Of a stretch of DNA of 64,000 nucleotides, positions 33,716 to 42,524 are shown piece after piece; the first letter of the stretch is position 1; each line of letters begins with the position of its first letter. The DNA comes from JADJLQ01 sp038251405 (GTDB lineage: Bacteria > Bacteroidota > Bacteroidia > Chitinophagales > Saprospiraceae): contig JBBSBH010000004.1 in NCBI GenBank assembly GCA_038251405.1, positions 62,001-126,000 of the forward strand, written 5' to 3'. A program made the position numbers and the translations under genes. The notes beneath the pieces are model-generated. The model worked only from the letters and a program-made list of their open reading frames with translations. It had not been told where the DNA came from and ran no database searches.

Positions 33716-35344
33716 TCATTTCACAAACTCCAATGGGTTTCCAATACTCGCACTTGGCAATGGAATTTTGACCAAGTGACTAATCGTCGGAGCTATGTCA
33801 GTAATATCATGGTGCGAATAAGATTTTCCAGAAGGAACATGCCAACCGTAAAAAATCGCAGGTACATGTGTATCGTAATTCCAGGGAGACCCGTGAGAAG
33901 TGCCTGTTTTGATTCCCCTGTCTAACCATCCCGGCAAAAGAGTATAGATAATATCGCCGCTTCTCACTGGATTAAAACCGAGTTGAATCATTTTATATAA
34001 TGGAAACTCGGATGAAAGGAAGGGAATTTCACTTCTTTCAAAGGCATCATAAACCCCTGGAAATGATTTGATGATTTCCTTTATGTCTTTGACTATATCT
34101 TCTCGTTTGAGTTTCATTTTGAATTTGATGTGGTCTTCATTTAAAAAGATTTGAAAATTACTAGCTCCCTCTATAATATAAGGATCATATTTTGCAGAGA
34201 TGACTTTTTTGATGGTATCTATCAGTTTTTGATTTTCAAAATACCCTGCTGGATATCTTCCATCAATCAATAGCTGAGGCACCTGGGCTGCTGCATGATC
34301 GGCACTTAGAAAAACCATATATTGGTCTTTCCCCACCACATTATCCAAAGTCTCCAATAATGTTGCCAGCTCTAAATCTAATCTTAAATAAATGTCTTCT
34401 ATTTCAACGGATTGTAAGCCGAATAAATGTCCTGCATAATCTGGCACGGAATAGCTAATGGCTAAAAAATCAGTGATATTATCAGCGCCAAGATTTTCAG
34501 CTGCAATCGCTTTAATTGCTAGTTGGGTAGTAAGTATATTCCCTAGTGGTGTAGTGGTAATATTGGCATAATTGGGATTAATAGTGCTAAAAGTTCTTGG
34601 GAAAACTGATTCCTTATCCTGGGGTAATTTGCCTTCGTAAGGATTCCTGTCAGGCATGCTAGCTGTATATTCACTCAGGGGTAATAAAGTACTCCACCCC
34701 TGCTGCAATAATTTTAAGGACCATTTCTCATCATTAAACTCACTGAGCCATGATGGCAAAGCGTTCATATAATAGGTACTGGTAATAAAATTCCCAGCAC
34801 TTTCATCATACCAAAAAGCACCGTTGGGATGGTGCCCACCCGGAAGTACTGCAGCTCTATCTTTTAAGGCAATGCTGATTATTTTGGACTGATCGTGAAA
34901 ATATAATTTTAATTCATCCGTTATGGTGCTTGCTAGAAGATTGACAGGGGATTTTTTGCCTGCGGCTTCATTAACACCTCCCACTACTTGTACAGTTTTA
35001 TCATCTACACAATACATTGATTCCCTGCTATAGCGCTGATGCCAGTCATTGCCAATAATCCCATGATAGGCAGGAGTCGTACCTGTATAAATACTGCTAT
35101 GGCCTGGAGCTGTGATAGTAGGAACATAATTGTAATGCATGTTTTCACAAGTAAACCCTTTCGACATCATCCTTTTGAAACCCCGATCGGAATACTTATC
35201 AAAATACCTGTACAAATAATCGTATCGCATTTGATCTACTACAATTCCCACCACTAGTTTGGGTCGCTCCAATTTTTCCTGGGAAAATGAGCTGGAAGTG
35301 CTGATAAGGATAAATAAAACAGCACTGAAAAGAATCTTTACCAT
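33716..35344 (-). CDS. pafA: PafA-type phosphate-irrepressible alkaline phosphatase
   Basis: A 542-residue exported phosphatase of the alkaline phosphatase superfamily (signal peptide 1-21). It opens with PKLVVGIVVDQMRYDYLYRY, where Asp37 is a metal ligand. The nucleophile is Thr78 in VPTITAPGHSS and Asn99 lies in GIIGND. Lys161 and Arg163 occur in LKDRAAVLPGGH. In Elizabethkingia PafA the corresponding residues are Thr79, Asn100, Lys162 and Arg164, a set that favours phosphate monoesters, so this is PafA-like rather than a diesterase. Later metal ligands sit in SVPDYAGHLFG, LSADHAA and SHGSPW. The expected role is extracytoplasmic release of phosphate from organic phosphates. It lies after the ABC system at 35.4-40.7 kb but has its own -7 box. 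Confidence 0.9.
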   Translation of the reverse strand: MVKILFSAVLFILISTSSSFSQEKLERPKLVVGIVVDQMRYDYLYRYFDKYSDRGFKRMMSKGFTCENMHYNYVPTITAPGHSSIYTGTTPAYHGIIGNDWHQRYSRESMYCVDDKTVQVVGGVNEAAGKKSPVNLLASTITDELKLYFHDQSKIISIALKDRAAVLPGGHHPNGAFWYDESAGNFITSTYYMNALPSWLSEFNDEKWSLKLLQQGWSTLLPLSEYTASMPDRNPYEGKLPQDKESVFPRTFSTINPNYANITTTPLGNILTTQLAIKAIAAENLGADNITDFLAISYSVPDYAGHLFGLQSVEIEDIYLRLDLELATLLETLDNVVGKDQYMVFLSADHAAAQVPQLLIDGRYPAGYFENQKLIDTIKKVISAKYDPYIIEGASNFQIFLNEDHIKFKMKLKREDIVKDIKEIIKSFPGVYDAFERSEIPFLSSEFPLYKMIQLGFNPVRSGDIIYTLLPGWLDRGIKTGTSHGSPWNYDTHVPAIFYGWHVPSGKSYSHHDITDIAPTISHLVKIPLPSASIGNPLEFVK

Positions 35345-35349
35345 TTAAG

Positions 35350-35357
35350 CAAAATTA
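35350..35357 (-). promoter_or_regulatory. -7 promoter box of the PafA gene
   Basis: The minus strand reads TAATTTTG (TAnnTTTG), ending 5 bases before the PafA ATG. The transcript would be leaderless or nearly so. No well-spaced -33 is seen. Confidence 0.4.
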
Positions 35358-35390
35358 ATCAAGTATTGCAAACAGAATATTATTTATTTA

Positions 35391-36194
35391 TCACTTTGAA
35401 GAAACCTTAAACATGAGATCCTCTATCTGATAAATCAATTCATTATAACGAGGATTTCTTCGGGTCTCCTGGTTTCTGTTTAGTGGCAAATCCACAGGAA
35501 TATGCTCTACTATTTTAGAAGGAGCATAACTCAAAATATAAATATCGTCACCAAGATAAACCGCTTCGCGGATGTCGTGTGTAACAAATACTATAGTAGG
35601 GTGAAATTTGTTCCAAAGACTCAATAACAGATCTTGCATTTGGATCCTGGTCTTTATATCCAATGCTCCAAAGGGTTCATCCATTAATAATATTTCGGAA
35701 TTGGCCAATAAGCTTCTGGCAATGGCTACTCTTTGCAATTGTCCACCCGAAAGTGTGGGATACTGGGCAAATTTATTTTCGTGACCGGCAAGGCCTACGA
35801 GTTCAATCATTTCAAGCGCCTGCTGAGTACTGGTTTTTTCATCTAACCCTTTAAACTTCAAGCCAAGAGCGACATTCTCTAAAACGGTAAGCCAGGGAAA
35901 AGAAGAATATTGCTGAAACACCATGCCTACTCTATCATTTTCTGTGCGTGACTTCCCATGGATCAATACTTCGCCATGGGTAGGAGTTTGTAATCCGGCA
36001 ATGTATCTCAGAATGGTGGATTTTCCACTTCCAGACATTCCGAGTAAAATGACCATCTGGCCTTGAGCAGGTTTGTCTTCTATCAAAAAATTGAGCTCTT
36101 TTATAATAAAATTTTTACCTCCATCATAGCTTTGACTTACATTTTTTAATTCTACCAAATTAGGCAGATCAGTGTCATTTACCTGGTAGCTCAT
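35391..36194 (-). CDS. ABC transporter ATPase, NitT/TauT-like
   Basis: A 267-residue ABC ATPase with every functional motif: Walker A GMSGSGKS (52-59), Q-loop Gln94 (FQQYSSFP), signature LSGGQ (148-152), Walker B ILLMDEP (168-174) and switch His206 (VTHD). The FQQYSSFPWLTVLENV and RIQMQDLLLSLW segments are typical of the SsuB/TauB/NrtD group, which drives uptake of nitrate, taurine or sulfonates. Its start overlaps the permease stop codon by 4 bases (ATGA), so they are translationally coupled. It is the last gene of the five-gene set; the substrate is unknown. Confidence 0.9.
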   Translation of the reverse strand: MSYQVNDTDLPNLVELKNVSQSYDGGKNFIIKELNFLIEDKPAQGQMVILLGMSGSGKSTILRYIAGLQTPTHGEVLIHGKSRTENDRVGMVFQQYSSFPWLTVLENVALGLKFKGLDEKTSTQQALEMIELVGLAGHENKFAQYPTLSGGQLQRVAIARSLLANSEILLMDEPFGALDIKTRIQMQDLLLSLWNKFHPTIVFVTHDIREAVYLGDDIYILSYAPSKIVEHIPVDLPLNRNQETRRNPRYNELIYQIEDLMFKVSSK

Positions 36195-37300
36195 GCGATG
36201 GTATCTTTACTATTTTTAAAAATTCCAGTGATCATAAACACCGTACCTGCTGCTGCCATTATCCAGCCTCCATATTGTAATACGATACCGGCAGCAGGAA
36301 TCCAACCTGCAAATATGCCCAGTACAATAGCCGTTAGCCATGCGTATAAACCAATATTTCCATCTTGCAAACCCTGAAGTTTACTGTTATAATATTTATG
36401 CGGATTAATCACTTTATCAATAAGTACAAAAATTTGATCCTGAAATAAACCAATTAGAGTGATAACGATTAAAATGGCGAATACCCGATCCGTCTGTCCT
36501 AGTCTGGCCTTAGTGTAGATCAGGGAGCCGATGCCACTTTCTTTATTTAATAGTTCAGCAATAATAATGTAAGTCCAGCTAATAGCAGTGAGTACGCGAA
36601 TGTCATCCATTAACTTGGACAGTGAAGCTGGCAAAAATATCATTCTGATTTTTTGCCAGGATGTAGCTCCTAAAGTATCACCTGTTTGGATTAAAGTATC
36701 TTCTACTTCATTTATACGTTGCATCACTACCGGTATCAAATATACTACTATGCCAACTGCTAAAAATGCAATTTTCATGGGATCTCCTAATCCAAACCAA
36801 ATGATAAATAACCCGGTAAGAGCAGATAAAGGGAGATATCGTAAAGCATCAATTTGACGGGAAAACATATTCCTGAAAAAAGGAAACAAAGACAGTGACA
36901 TACCCACCGGAATAGAAACTAAAATGGCCCAAAAATATCCCTGTATATTTAGCCAAAGAGAATGCAATGTATTGGCTACTAAATGATCTTCCGTGAATAG
37001 CTTTTTAAAAGAAAATAGGGTTTTATCTGGCCTGGGTAAAAGCGGATATACTTTTTCATAACTGGTAGGCTTCCCTAATCCAGGCTCAGCCTGGGACCAA
37101 ATCTTTGATTTGACATTTCCAGTAACAGAATCTATCATTTCAATTACATCACTACTTTCATTTGCATAAATAGGTCTCTGCTTCGAAAATAACTCCGCTA
37201 AAATCCACCAAAAAATAATGGTGAGAAAAAATCCAACTAGTGTCAAAGTAAGTTTAGAGCTTGCATCTAAATTTGCTCTTAGTTTAAACCAATCTTTCAT
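36191..37300 (-). CDS. ABC transporter permease, NitT/TauT-like, with extra membrane helices
   Basis: A 369-residue permease, longer than the usual 250-280 residues. Helix 1 (about 15-37) is followed by an extracytoplasmic stretch of about 70 residues, then the binding-protein-dependent transport core with an EAA-type loop in DTLGATSWQKIRMIFLPAS, and two added C-terminal helices (about 318-360). It forms the membrane channel with the ATPase downstream (4-base overlap) and lies 6 bases after the solute-binding protein. The additions are not seen in ordinary SsuC/TauC permeases and may dock the anchored binding protein; that is inference. Confidence 0.85.
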   Translation of the reverse strand: MKDWFKLRANLDASSKLTLTLVGFFLTIIFWWILAELFSKQRPIYANESSDVIEMIDSVTGNVKSKIWSQAEPGLGKPTSYEKVYPLLPRPDKTLFSFKKLFTEDHLVANTLHSLWLNIQGYFWAILVSIPVGMSLSLFPFFRNMFSRQIDALRYLPLSALTGLFIIWFGLGDPMKIAFLAVGIVVYLIPVVMQRINEVEDTLIQTGDTLGATSWQKIRMIFLPASLSKLMDDIRVLTAISWTYIIIAELLNKESGIGSLIYTKARLGQTDRVFAILIVITLIGLFQDQIFVLIDKVINPHKYYNSKLQGLQDGNIGLYAWLTAIVLGIFAGWIPAAGIVLQYGGWIMAAAGTVFMITGIFKNSKDTIA

Positions 37301-37306
37301 CTGATA

Positions 37307-38890
37307 TTATTCAGCTACCAATTCAAAATCTGTCCTTCTATTTTTCGCTTTTCCCTCCTCAGTGTCGTTTGAAGCGATAGGTTTATCAGGGCCATTGCCT
37401 ATGACTATAAATCTATTCTTATTCATACCATGGGTACCTGCCAAATAGTCGACTACAGCCTGGGCCCTTTTTCTCGACAATAGCTGATTAGTAGGAATGG
37501 AACCAGTATTATCTGTATTACCTTCTACCCTAATTCTTGAATTTGAGAAAGCTTTTGCTATTTCAACCATTTCACGATCGATAATGAATTTGGCATTTTC
37601 ATCCAGGGCAAACTCACCAGATCTAAAGTTGATAGATACGCTTTTGGTTGCTACTGTTTCTTTGGCTTTACCGGCTTGTTCCGTGACTTTAGTAAATTCT
37701 TTCTGGCCCTCACCTGCATTTTCCACCCCAATAAGATTAGTTGCTTGAATAGCTGCAGGATAGCTAACTATTCTCCAGTTGGGAATTTTTCCCTGGGCGT
37801 AACCTATATTTTTATAAGTGTTCGTCATACGTGAATATAACTGTTCTCCGGTCACTCCTTTATAATCAGGATTCAGTCCGAAAAAGTTAAGATTGTCTCC
37901 ATGTGTTACTAATCTTACATTATTTATAGCAGCATAAGCATCATCTTCTGTAAAGCCAGCAAAGTTTTCCGCTAGAATCTTAGCCGCCTTTCGTTTATTG
38001 GCATCATTTGCATTTATTTCTGAAGCACCACGCATCCAACCTTCATAAAGTTTTTGCAGCTTAACTTTATTGGCATCAGCCCATGCTCTTTTAGCGATGA
38101 ATGCATCAGCTATAATATTAGAAGCTGATTTTGTGCTTTGTAATACTTTAGACCCCGCCACAGATTTGAGGCAAGCTTCATCATCAGGGCTCCACACCAC
38201 GGCTGCATCTACCTGATTGCTTTTAAAAACCTGAGCTGCATCAATTGCCGACGGCTGATAAACCAATTCCACTTCACTTGCTTTGAGACTAGCTGCCTCT
38301 AACATCCATAGCAAAAAAGAATGTGATGGCGACATTTCAGCAACAGCAATTTTTTTACCTTTTAAATCATTAACTGTGTTGATACCTCTTCTCGCTACTA
38401 TGGCGTCTCCACCACGAGACCAATCTGACTGGAATACAACTACCGGATCGAAATCAGCAAGCCCGGCTATCTCTGTAGGCAAGGCATCGATAGTACACCA
38501 TAATAAATTAACTTCATCATTTTTCCATGCTTCACGAGATACGGGAACATCATCCAGTATCTTAAAGTCTACTGGGAAACCATACTCCTGAACAAACCTG
38601 GAGCGAGAATTAGCTTTAAATCCTTCATTGAAATATTGGCCTCCTGCATATCCACCCCAGGTCACCACACCCACTTTAACGGCATCTTTAAATTGGCCGG
38701 AAGCTGAGGTATTAGCATTTGAAGGCTTGGTGGTGGTCCCATTTTGACCAGATGTATTGGCTTGGGATTCATCTTTGAGTTTGCTGCCTACACCGGTTTT
38801 ATTCAATACATAGTATCCAGCGAAAGCTATTAGCCCTAATATAAGCAGGGTGATAAGAAATCTGGAAAATCCAGTGAGTCGAGTTGCCAT
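37307..38890 (-). CDS. Membrane-anchored ABC solute-binding protein fused to an OmpA peptidoglycan-binding domain
   Basis: A 527-residue fusion. Residues 9-30 form an uncleaved-looking membrane anchor, then a Ser/Thr/Asn/Gly/Gln linker (about 38-66). A type II periplasmic binding domain of the NMT1/TauA kind follows (about 70-380: VGVVTWGGYAGGQYFNEGF, LLWCTIDALPTEIAG, GKKIAVAEMSPSHSFLLWML, DAAVVWSPDDEACL). The C-terminus is an OmpA/MotB domain (about 415-527: SINFRSGEFALDENAK, RVEGNTDNTG, LSRKRAQAVVDYL, NRRTDFEL), including the Asp and Arg that hold diaminopimelate. A binding protein fixed to both the inner membrane and the wall is unlike normal ABC importers. It is followed by the permease after 6 bases. 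Confidence 0.88.
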   Translation of the reverse strand: MATRLTGFSRFLITLLILGLIAFAGYYVLNKTGVGSKLKDESQANTSGQNGTTTKPSNANTSASGQFKDAVKVGVVTWGGYAGGQYFNEGFKANSRSRFVQEYGFPVDFKILDDVPVSREAWKNDEVNLLWCTIDALPTEIAGLADFDPVVVFQSDWSRGGDAIVARRGINTVNDLKGKKIAVAEMSPSHSFLLWMLEAASLKASEVELVYQPSAIDAAQVFKSNQVDAAVVWSPDDEACLKSVAGSKVLQSTKSASNIIADAFIAKRAWADANKVKLQKLYEGWMRGASEINANDANKRKAAKILAENFAGFTEDDAYAAINNVRLVTHGDNLNFFGLNPDYKGVTGEQLYSRMTNTYKNIGYAQGKIPNWRIVSYPAAIQATNLIGVENAGEGQKEFTKVTEQAGKAKETVATKSVSINFRSGEFALDENAKFIIDREMVEIAKAFSNSRIRVEGNTDNTGSIPTNQLLSRKRAQAVVDYLAGTHGMNKNRFIVIGNGPDKPIASNDTEEGKAKNRRTDFELVAE

Positions 38891-38997
38891 ATTGTAAAAA
38901 AGTATTTAATTGATGTAAAATCGAAATTACAACAAAAAAGTCAATGTTAAAATATCCTTACCCGACAAGATTTAGACGAATGAATCAATTTCAAATA

Positions 38998-40023
38998 CTA
39001 ATCTTCAAAAAAAGTATCATACTGGTTGCGGTGCAAGCCTACTTTTTCGGGTTTTGCTAATGGAGCGGTTAAATCCAGGATGTCTCTATCGTCATTAGCT
39101 TTAGAGATCAGGCTTGCTTTTTCATTGCCCAGTATTTTAGAAACCCCTTCGGATTCCCATTTCTCTAACATTTTGACCCCCTCTTCTTCGAAAATACCAT
39201 TCTGGAGGTCAATGCTTTTCATGAAGTTGTCAGATATTTCCATGAACCTTTCCATTTCCCCTACTTTTTGGCTTACATCGTCCGCCACGGCCTCCAATGC
39301 CTGGTCAAAAATGGCTCTCTTATCTTTATCTCCTTTGATTACACTCATAGCTGATCGCATAGCTGAATTAGAAGCATGGATAGCCTTTCTTTCTTGTTCC
39401 TTTACTTCTACCTGATCGGCAATATCTTCCTGCATGATTTGAGAATTCTCATACATTTTAGTAAGAACACGATACAGTACTTCCATTCTTTTGTAGAGAT
39501 CGTCATATTTCATATTAGACTCCTGTAACCGACCTGCCTTACGCGATTTGAGTATAACCACACTCTGTTGATTTGATTTCTTGGCCTGGGAAGCTATCTC
39601 AAGATTACTTTGAATCTCTTTTTGATTGTTCAACATCAATTCTTTGAGTTTGTGCATTTGCCCTCTAAGTTTATTGATTTGTTGATTCATTTTGGTAAGG
39701 TTACTTTTCAAGTCTTCTACATAACTTTTGAGTATGCCTATTGGATCAATTTGAACAAATAGACCTGTGATCCATCGCATGGAGCTTTTATAAATATAGC
39801 CTACCAGATTGCGCATTTTAGGATCTAAGGCCATATAGATAATGGATCCAAGTATCACTAATGTAATTACTGCCCCCAATGTTGTCTGGACTAAACCTAT
39901 TAGGGCTGGCAGTACAGAAAAAAGTAAAACTCCTCCACCAATTACTATTCCAGCCAGAGTAATCATTCCCGTAACACCTTCGGGTCTTTTCCAGAATGTT
40001 TTTGGTTTAAAATCTGTATCCAT
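38998..40023 (-). CDS. Membrane-tethered PspA/IM30-like coiled-coil protein
   Basis: A 341-residue protein with two N-terminal membrane helices (about 18-45 and 48-67) and a long helical, charged region (about 95-310). The segment QIDPIGILKSYVEDLKSNLTKM, quoted here in pieces (DPIGILKSYVEDL, then NQQINKLRGQMHKLK), resembles the PspA/Vipp1 pattern DPxxLLxxYxxDMxxxL. No enzyme motif is visible. PspA proteins form helical scaffolds that protect the inner membrane; a built-in membrane anchor would be unusual. The similarity is judged by pattern only. It lies 22 bases after the small coiled-coil gene and 107 bases before the OmpA-fused binding protein. Confidence 0.65.
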   Translation of the reverse strand: MDTDFKPKTFWKRPEGVTGMITLAGIVIGGGVLLFSVLPALIGLVQTTLGAVITLVILGSIIYMALDPKMRNLVGYIYKSSMRWITGLFVQIDPIGILKSYVEDLKSNLTKMNQQINKLRGQMHKLKELMLNNQKEIQSNLEIASQAKKSNQQSVVILKSRKAGRLQESNMKYDDLYKRMEVLYRVLTKMYENSQIMQEDIADQVEVKEQERKAIHASNSAMRSAMSVIKGDKDKRAIFDQALEAVADDVSQKVGEMERFMEISDNFMKSIDLQNGIFEEEGVKMLEKWESEGVSKILGNEKASLISKANDDRDILDLTAPLAKPEKVGLHRNQYDTFFED

Positions 40024-40045
40024 CTATTTCTATATTATAGTTTAG

Positions 40046-40702
40046 TTATTTTAAATATTGATTCATTTTTTGAATATCATCCGCTATTTGTCCGGCTATT
40101 GCTTTCATGGCCACTTCAAACTCAGCTTTGGTATTAGCTAATTTATCAGCCATTCCAGCGGCTTCTGCTTTTTTATCCTCAAGACCTTTTGTCATTTGGC
40201 TTACTTCATTCTGCATTTGGATGATCATTTGCTTCTTCTTTTCAATCTCAGCAGCCATCTGAGCTAACTCATTTTTTCTTTCTTCTATTACCTTGATGCG
40301 TTGATTTTGCTCTGCGGCGGAAAATTTCTGGCTTTCCTGATTTAATAAATTCAAATAACCTTGTGCACTAGATACCAGTGAAGCAGGAGAGACCCCCATA
40401 GCCTGTGCGGCCGCATAAGCACTTTTAAATCGGGTAGGCTCATCCATATTCAACTTTACCAGATTGAGTAAAGACTGTCTATATTCAAAATAGTCAAATC
40501 CCGGTTGATTATTCTTCTCAATTATTTGAGCCAGCAAAGACAAAAATCTATTTTGGGAAGAGACTTCGGGAATATCTACTGGGCCATTATTTGCAGAAAC
40601 TATAGTGGCATCACTTTCAGGCATTGATTTATTGCTTTTATTTGAAGCCGTATTAGTTGAGCCTTCTTCTACAACAAAAATCGATTTAATTTTTTTCAGC
40701 AT
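40046..40702 (-). CDS. Uncharacterised coiled-coil protein, first gene of the ABC-PspA-like set
   Basis: A 218-residue soluble protein that I do not recognise. Residues 1-50 are polar and low-complexity. Residues about 50-115 form a compact helical block (FLSLLAQIIEKNNQPGFDYF, then SLLNLVKLNMDEPTRFKSAY), and about 120-218 is a long coiled coil (VIEERKNELAQMAAEIEKKK onward). There is no signal peptide or membrane helix, so it is probably cytoplasmic and may bind the PspA-like protein encoded 22 bases downstream. A -7 box precedes it, making it the likely start of the operon. Confidence 0.7.
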   Translation of the reverse strand: MLKKIKSIFVVEEGSTNTASNKSNKSMPESDATIVSANNGPVDIPEVSSQNRFLSLLAQIIEKNNQPGFDYFEYRQSLLNLVKLNMDEPTRFKSAYAAAQAMGVSPASLVSSAQGYLNLLNQESQKFSAAEQNQRIKVIEERKNELAQMAAEIEKKKQMIIQMQNEVSQMTKGLEDKKAEAAGMADKLANTKAEFEVAMKAIAGQIADDIQKMNQYLK

Positions 40703-40736
40703 TGGTAATAATCAGGAATTATTAAAAATCAATGTG

Positions 40737-40744
40737 CAAAAATA
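40737..40744 (-). promoter_or_regulatory. -7 promoter box of the five-gene ABC/PspA-like operon
   Basis: The minus strand reads TATTTTTG (TAnnTTTG), about 34 bases before the ATG of the first gene. It lies in the gap divergent from the arginine deiminase gene. The -33 element is not clear. Confidence 0.5.
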
Positions 40745-40857
40745 CAAATTATCTGTTTTGAATTCTTGATCAGATTTTATTGATCATTAAAACTTGCTAT
40801 TACCCGTTGTTGTGATCATTTATTTACTCGACCTTTACACTATAATTTATTCGACCA

Positions 40858-42093
40858 ATGAAAGTTGAAAACGAAATAGCCCTTTTAAAAAAAGTAATTA
40901 TTCACAAGCCTGATGAAGGTATTCTAAGGGTATCCCCCAAAAAGTCTGCAGATCTGCTTTTTGATGATATTGTGTATTTACCCGCTATGCAAGCAGAGCA
41001 TGGCATATTTGCAGATGTACTCAGGCTTTTGATAGGACAGGAGCATGTAGTAGATACTCAGACCTTGCTTGAAGAAGCACTTGGTCAAAATATGTATTCA
41101 AGAGAGAAACTCATAGATACATTAGTCGACTACGAAGAATTACCAAAGGCCGTAATTGAATCTTTAACACAGAAAACAGACCTCCAGTTGGCAGAAACAT
41201 TGATCACTGGATTTGATACATCAGACGAGCGTATTTTATTTGATCCAATACCCAATTTTCTGTTTACAAGAGATATTGCCGTAGCAATCAATGATCATAT
41301 TCTTATTACGAAGGCTGCTAAGCAAGCCCGCACCCGGGAAAATTTTCTCACCCGGTTTATTGTATATAATCACGCCTTATTTGCAGCACACAGAAAAAAC
41401 AAAAAGATCATAGACCTTAATGTAATCGAGCAGTTCCCTCCCTCTAAAAAAGGTGAGCCTGTTTCTATGGAAGGAGGTGATGTAATGGTACTCAATAAAG
41501 AATTTGTATTAATTGGCATAAGTGAGCGAACTAATCAGCATGCATTTCATTCGCTTAAAAATTATTTATTTAAAAATACAATCACTTCTAACGTGGTCTT
41601 ATTTGATATACCTTCAGATAGATCATTTATGCATATTGATACCATCATTACCCAGATAGATCAACATCAATTTGTAGGATATAAACCTATCATTCAGGAT
41701 GGCTTGAGTTCTTATCTTGAAGTCCATCGAATTACAGGCGAAACTCAATATTATGCTACTATGAAAGATTTTTTGTGGAATGAAATCAGTGCTGACATTA
41801 AATTTGTGTGGTCCGGTGAGGGAGAAAGCCCTGCCCAGGAAAGAGAGCAATGGACTGATGGATGCAATTTGCTTGCCATCAAGCCAGGTGTAGCCATTAC
41901 CTACGATCGAAATTCAATTACTATCGGAGCTTTGCAGAAATGTGGATATCAGATTATTTCAGCCCAGGATTTATTGGCCAGTCAGAACAGTTCCATTGAA
42001 AATTGTATCATTACTTTGCCCAGTGCCGAACTTTCGCGTGCGCGTGGAGGCCCACATTGTATGTCTTGTCCCTTAGATAGATCGGCTTTATGA
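40858..42093 (+). CDS. arcA: Arginine deiminase-family hydrolase
   Basis: A 411-residue guanidino-group hydrolase of the arginine deiminase type (arginine to citrulline plus ammonia). Visible motifs: IPNFLFTRDIAV (substrate-binding Asn and Asp region), SMEGGDVMVL (catalytic Glu/Asp), FMHIDTIITQID (catalytic His) and RARGGPHCMSCPL with the nucleophile Cys401. The C-terminus replaces the common RCMSMP with HCMSCP. No ornithine carbamoyltransferase or carbamate kinase is nearby, so this is not a classical ATP-yielding ADI operon and the substrate could differ. It is translationally coupled to the thioesterase by a 4-base overlap. Confidence 0.85.
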   Translation: MKVENEIALLKKVIIHKPDEGILRVSPKKSADLLFDDIVYLPAMQAEHGIFADVLRLLIGQEHVVDTQTLLEEALGQNMYSREKLIDTLVDYEELPKAVIESLTQKTDLQLAETLITGFDTSDERILFDPIPNFLFTRDIAVAINDHILITKAAKQARTRENFLTRFIVYNHALFAAHRKNKKIIDLNVIEQFPPSKKGEPVSMEGGDVMVLNKEFVLIGISERTNQHAFHSLKNYLFKNTITSNVVLFDIPSDRSFMHIDTIITQIDQHQFVGYKPIIQDGLSSYLEVHRITGETQYYATMKDFLWNEISADIKFVWSGEGESPAQEREQWTDGCNLLAIKPGVAITYDRNSITIGALQKCGYQIISAQDLLASQNSSIENCIITLPSAELSRARGGPHCMSCPLDRSAL

Positions 42094-42524
42094 GTAAAAC
42101 CGAGTTTTCATACAGTTTTAAGCTACGTACCAGATACAGTGAAACGGATCAAATGGGATTTGTCTATTACGGACGATTTGCAGAATACTATGAAATAGGG
42201 AGAGTAGAAACTTTTCGGACTCTTGGCTTTTCTTATAAGGAAATTGAGGAACAGGATCATGTGATCATGCCGGTAATGAGCTTGCAAGTGCGCTACCTTA
42301 GACCAGCTTATTATGATCAGTTGATCGAAATAAAGACCAGTATTCGTCAGATTCCCGATGATACTGTTATATTTTTTACCGAGATTCGCAATGAAACAAA
42401 TCAATTGATTAATGCGGCGACTGTTAAATTATGTTTTTTGGACGCTCACAGCAAGGCCAGAGTAAAATGCCCTGCAAAAATAATTGAAGCTTTATCCCAT
42501 GTCATCAAAAGACCCGATACTTAA
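42090..42524 (+). CDS. Acyl-CoA thioesterase, YbgC/FadM-type hotdog fold
   Basis: A 144-residue single hotdog domain. The motif YSETDQMGFVYYGRFAEYYE (Asp of the YbgC-type active site followed by V-Y-Y-G-R-F) and the following helix GRVETFRTLGFSY identify the 4-hydroxybenzoyl-CoA thioesterase / YbgC family, which hydrolyses acyl-CoA or acyl-ACP thioesters. It overlaps the preceding arginine deiminase stop by 4 bases and the following YihY gene by 26 bases, so the three genes form one tight operon. The acyl substrate is unknown. Confidence 0.9.
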   Translation: MSKTEFSYSFKLRTRYSETDQMGFVYYGRFAEYYEIGRVETFRTLGFSYKEIEEQDHVIMPVMSLQVRYLRPAYYDQLIEIKTSIRQIPDDTVIFFTEIRNETNQLINAATVKLCFLDAHSKARVKCPAKIIEALSHVIKRPDT

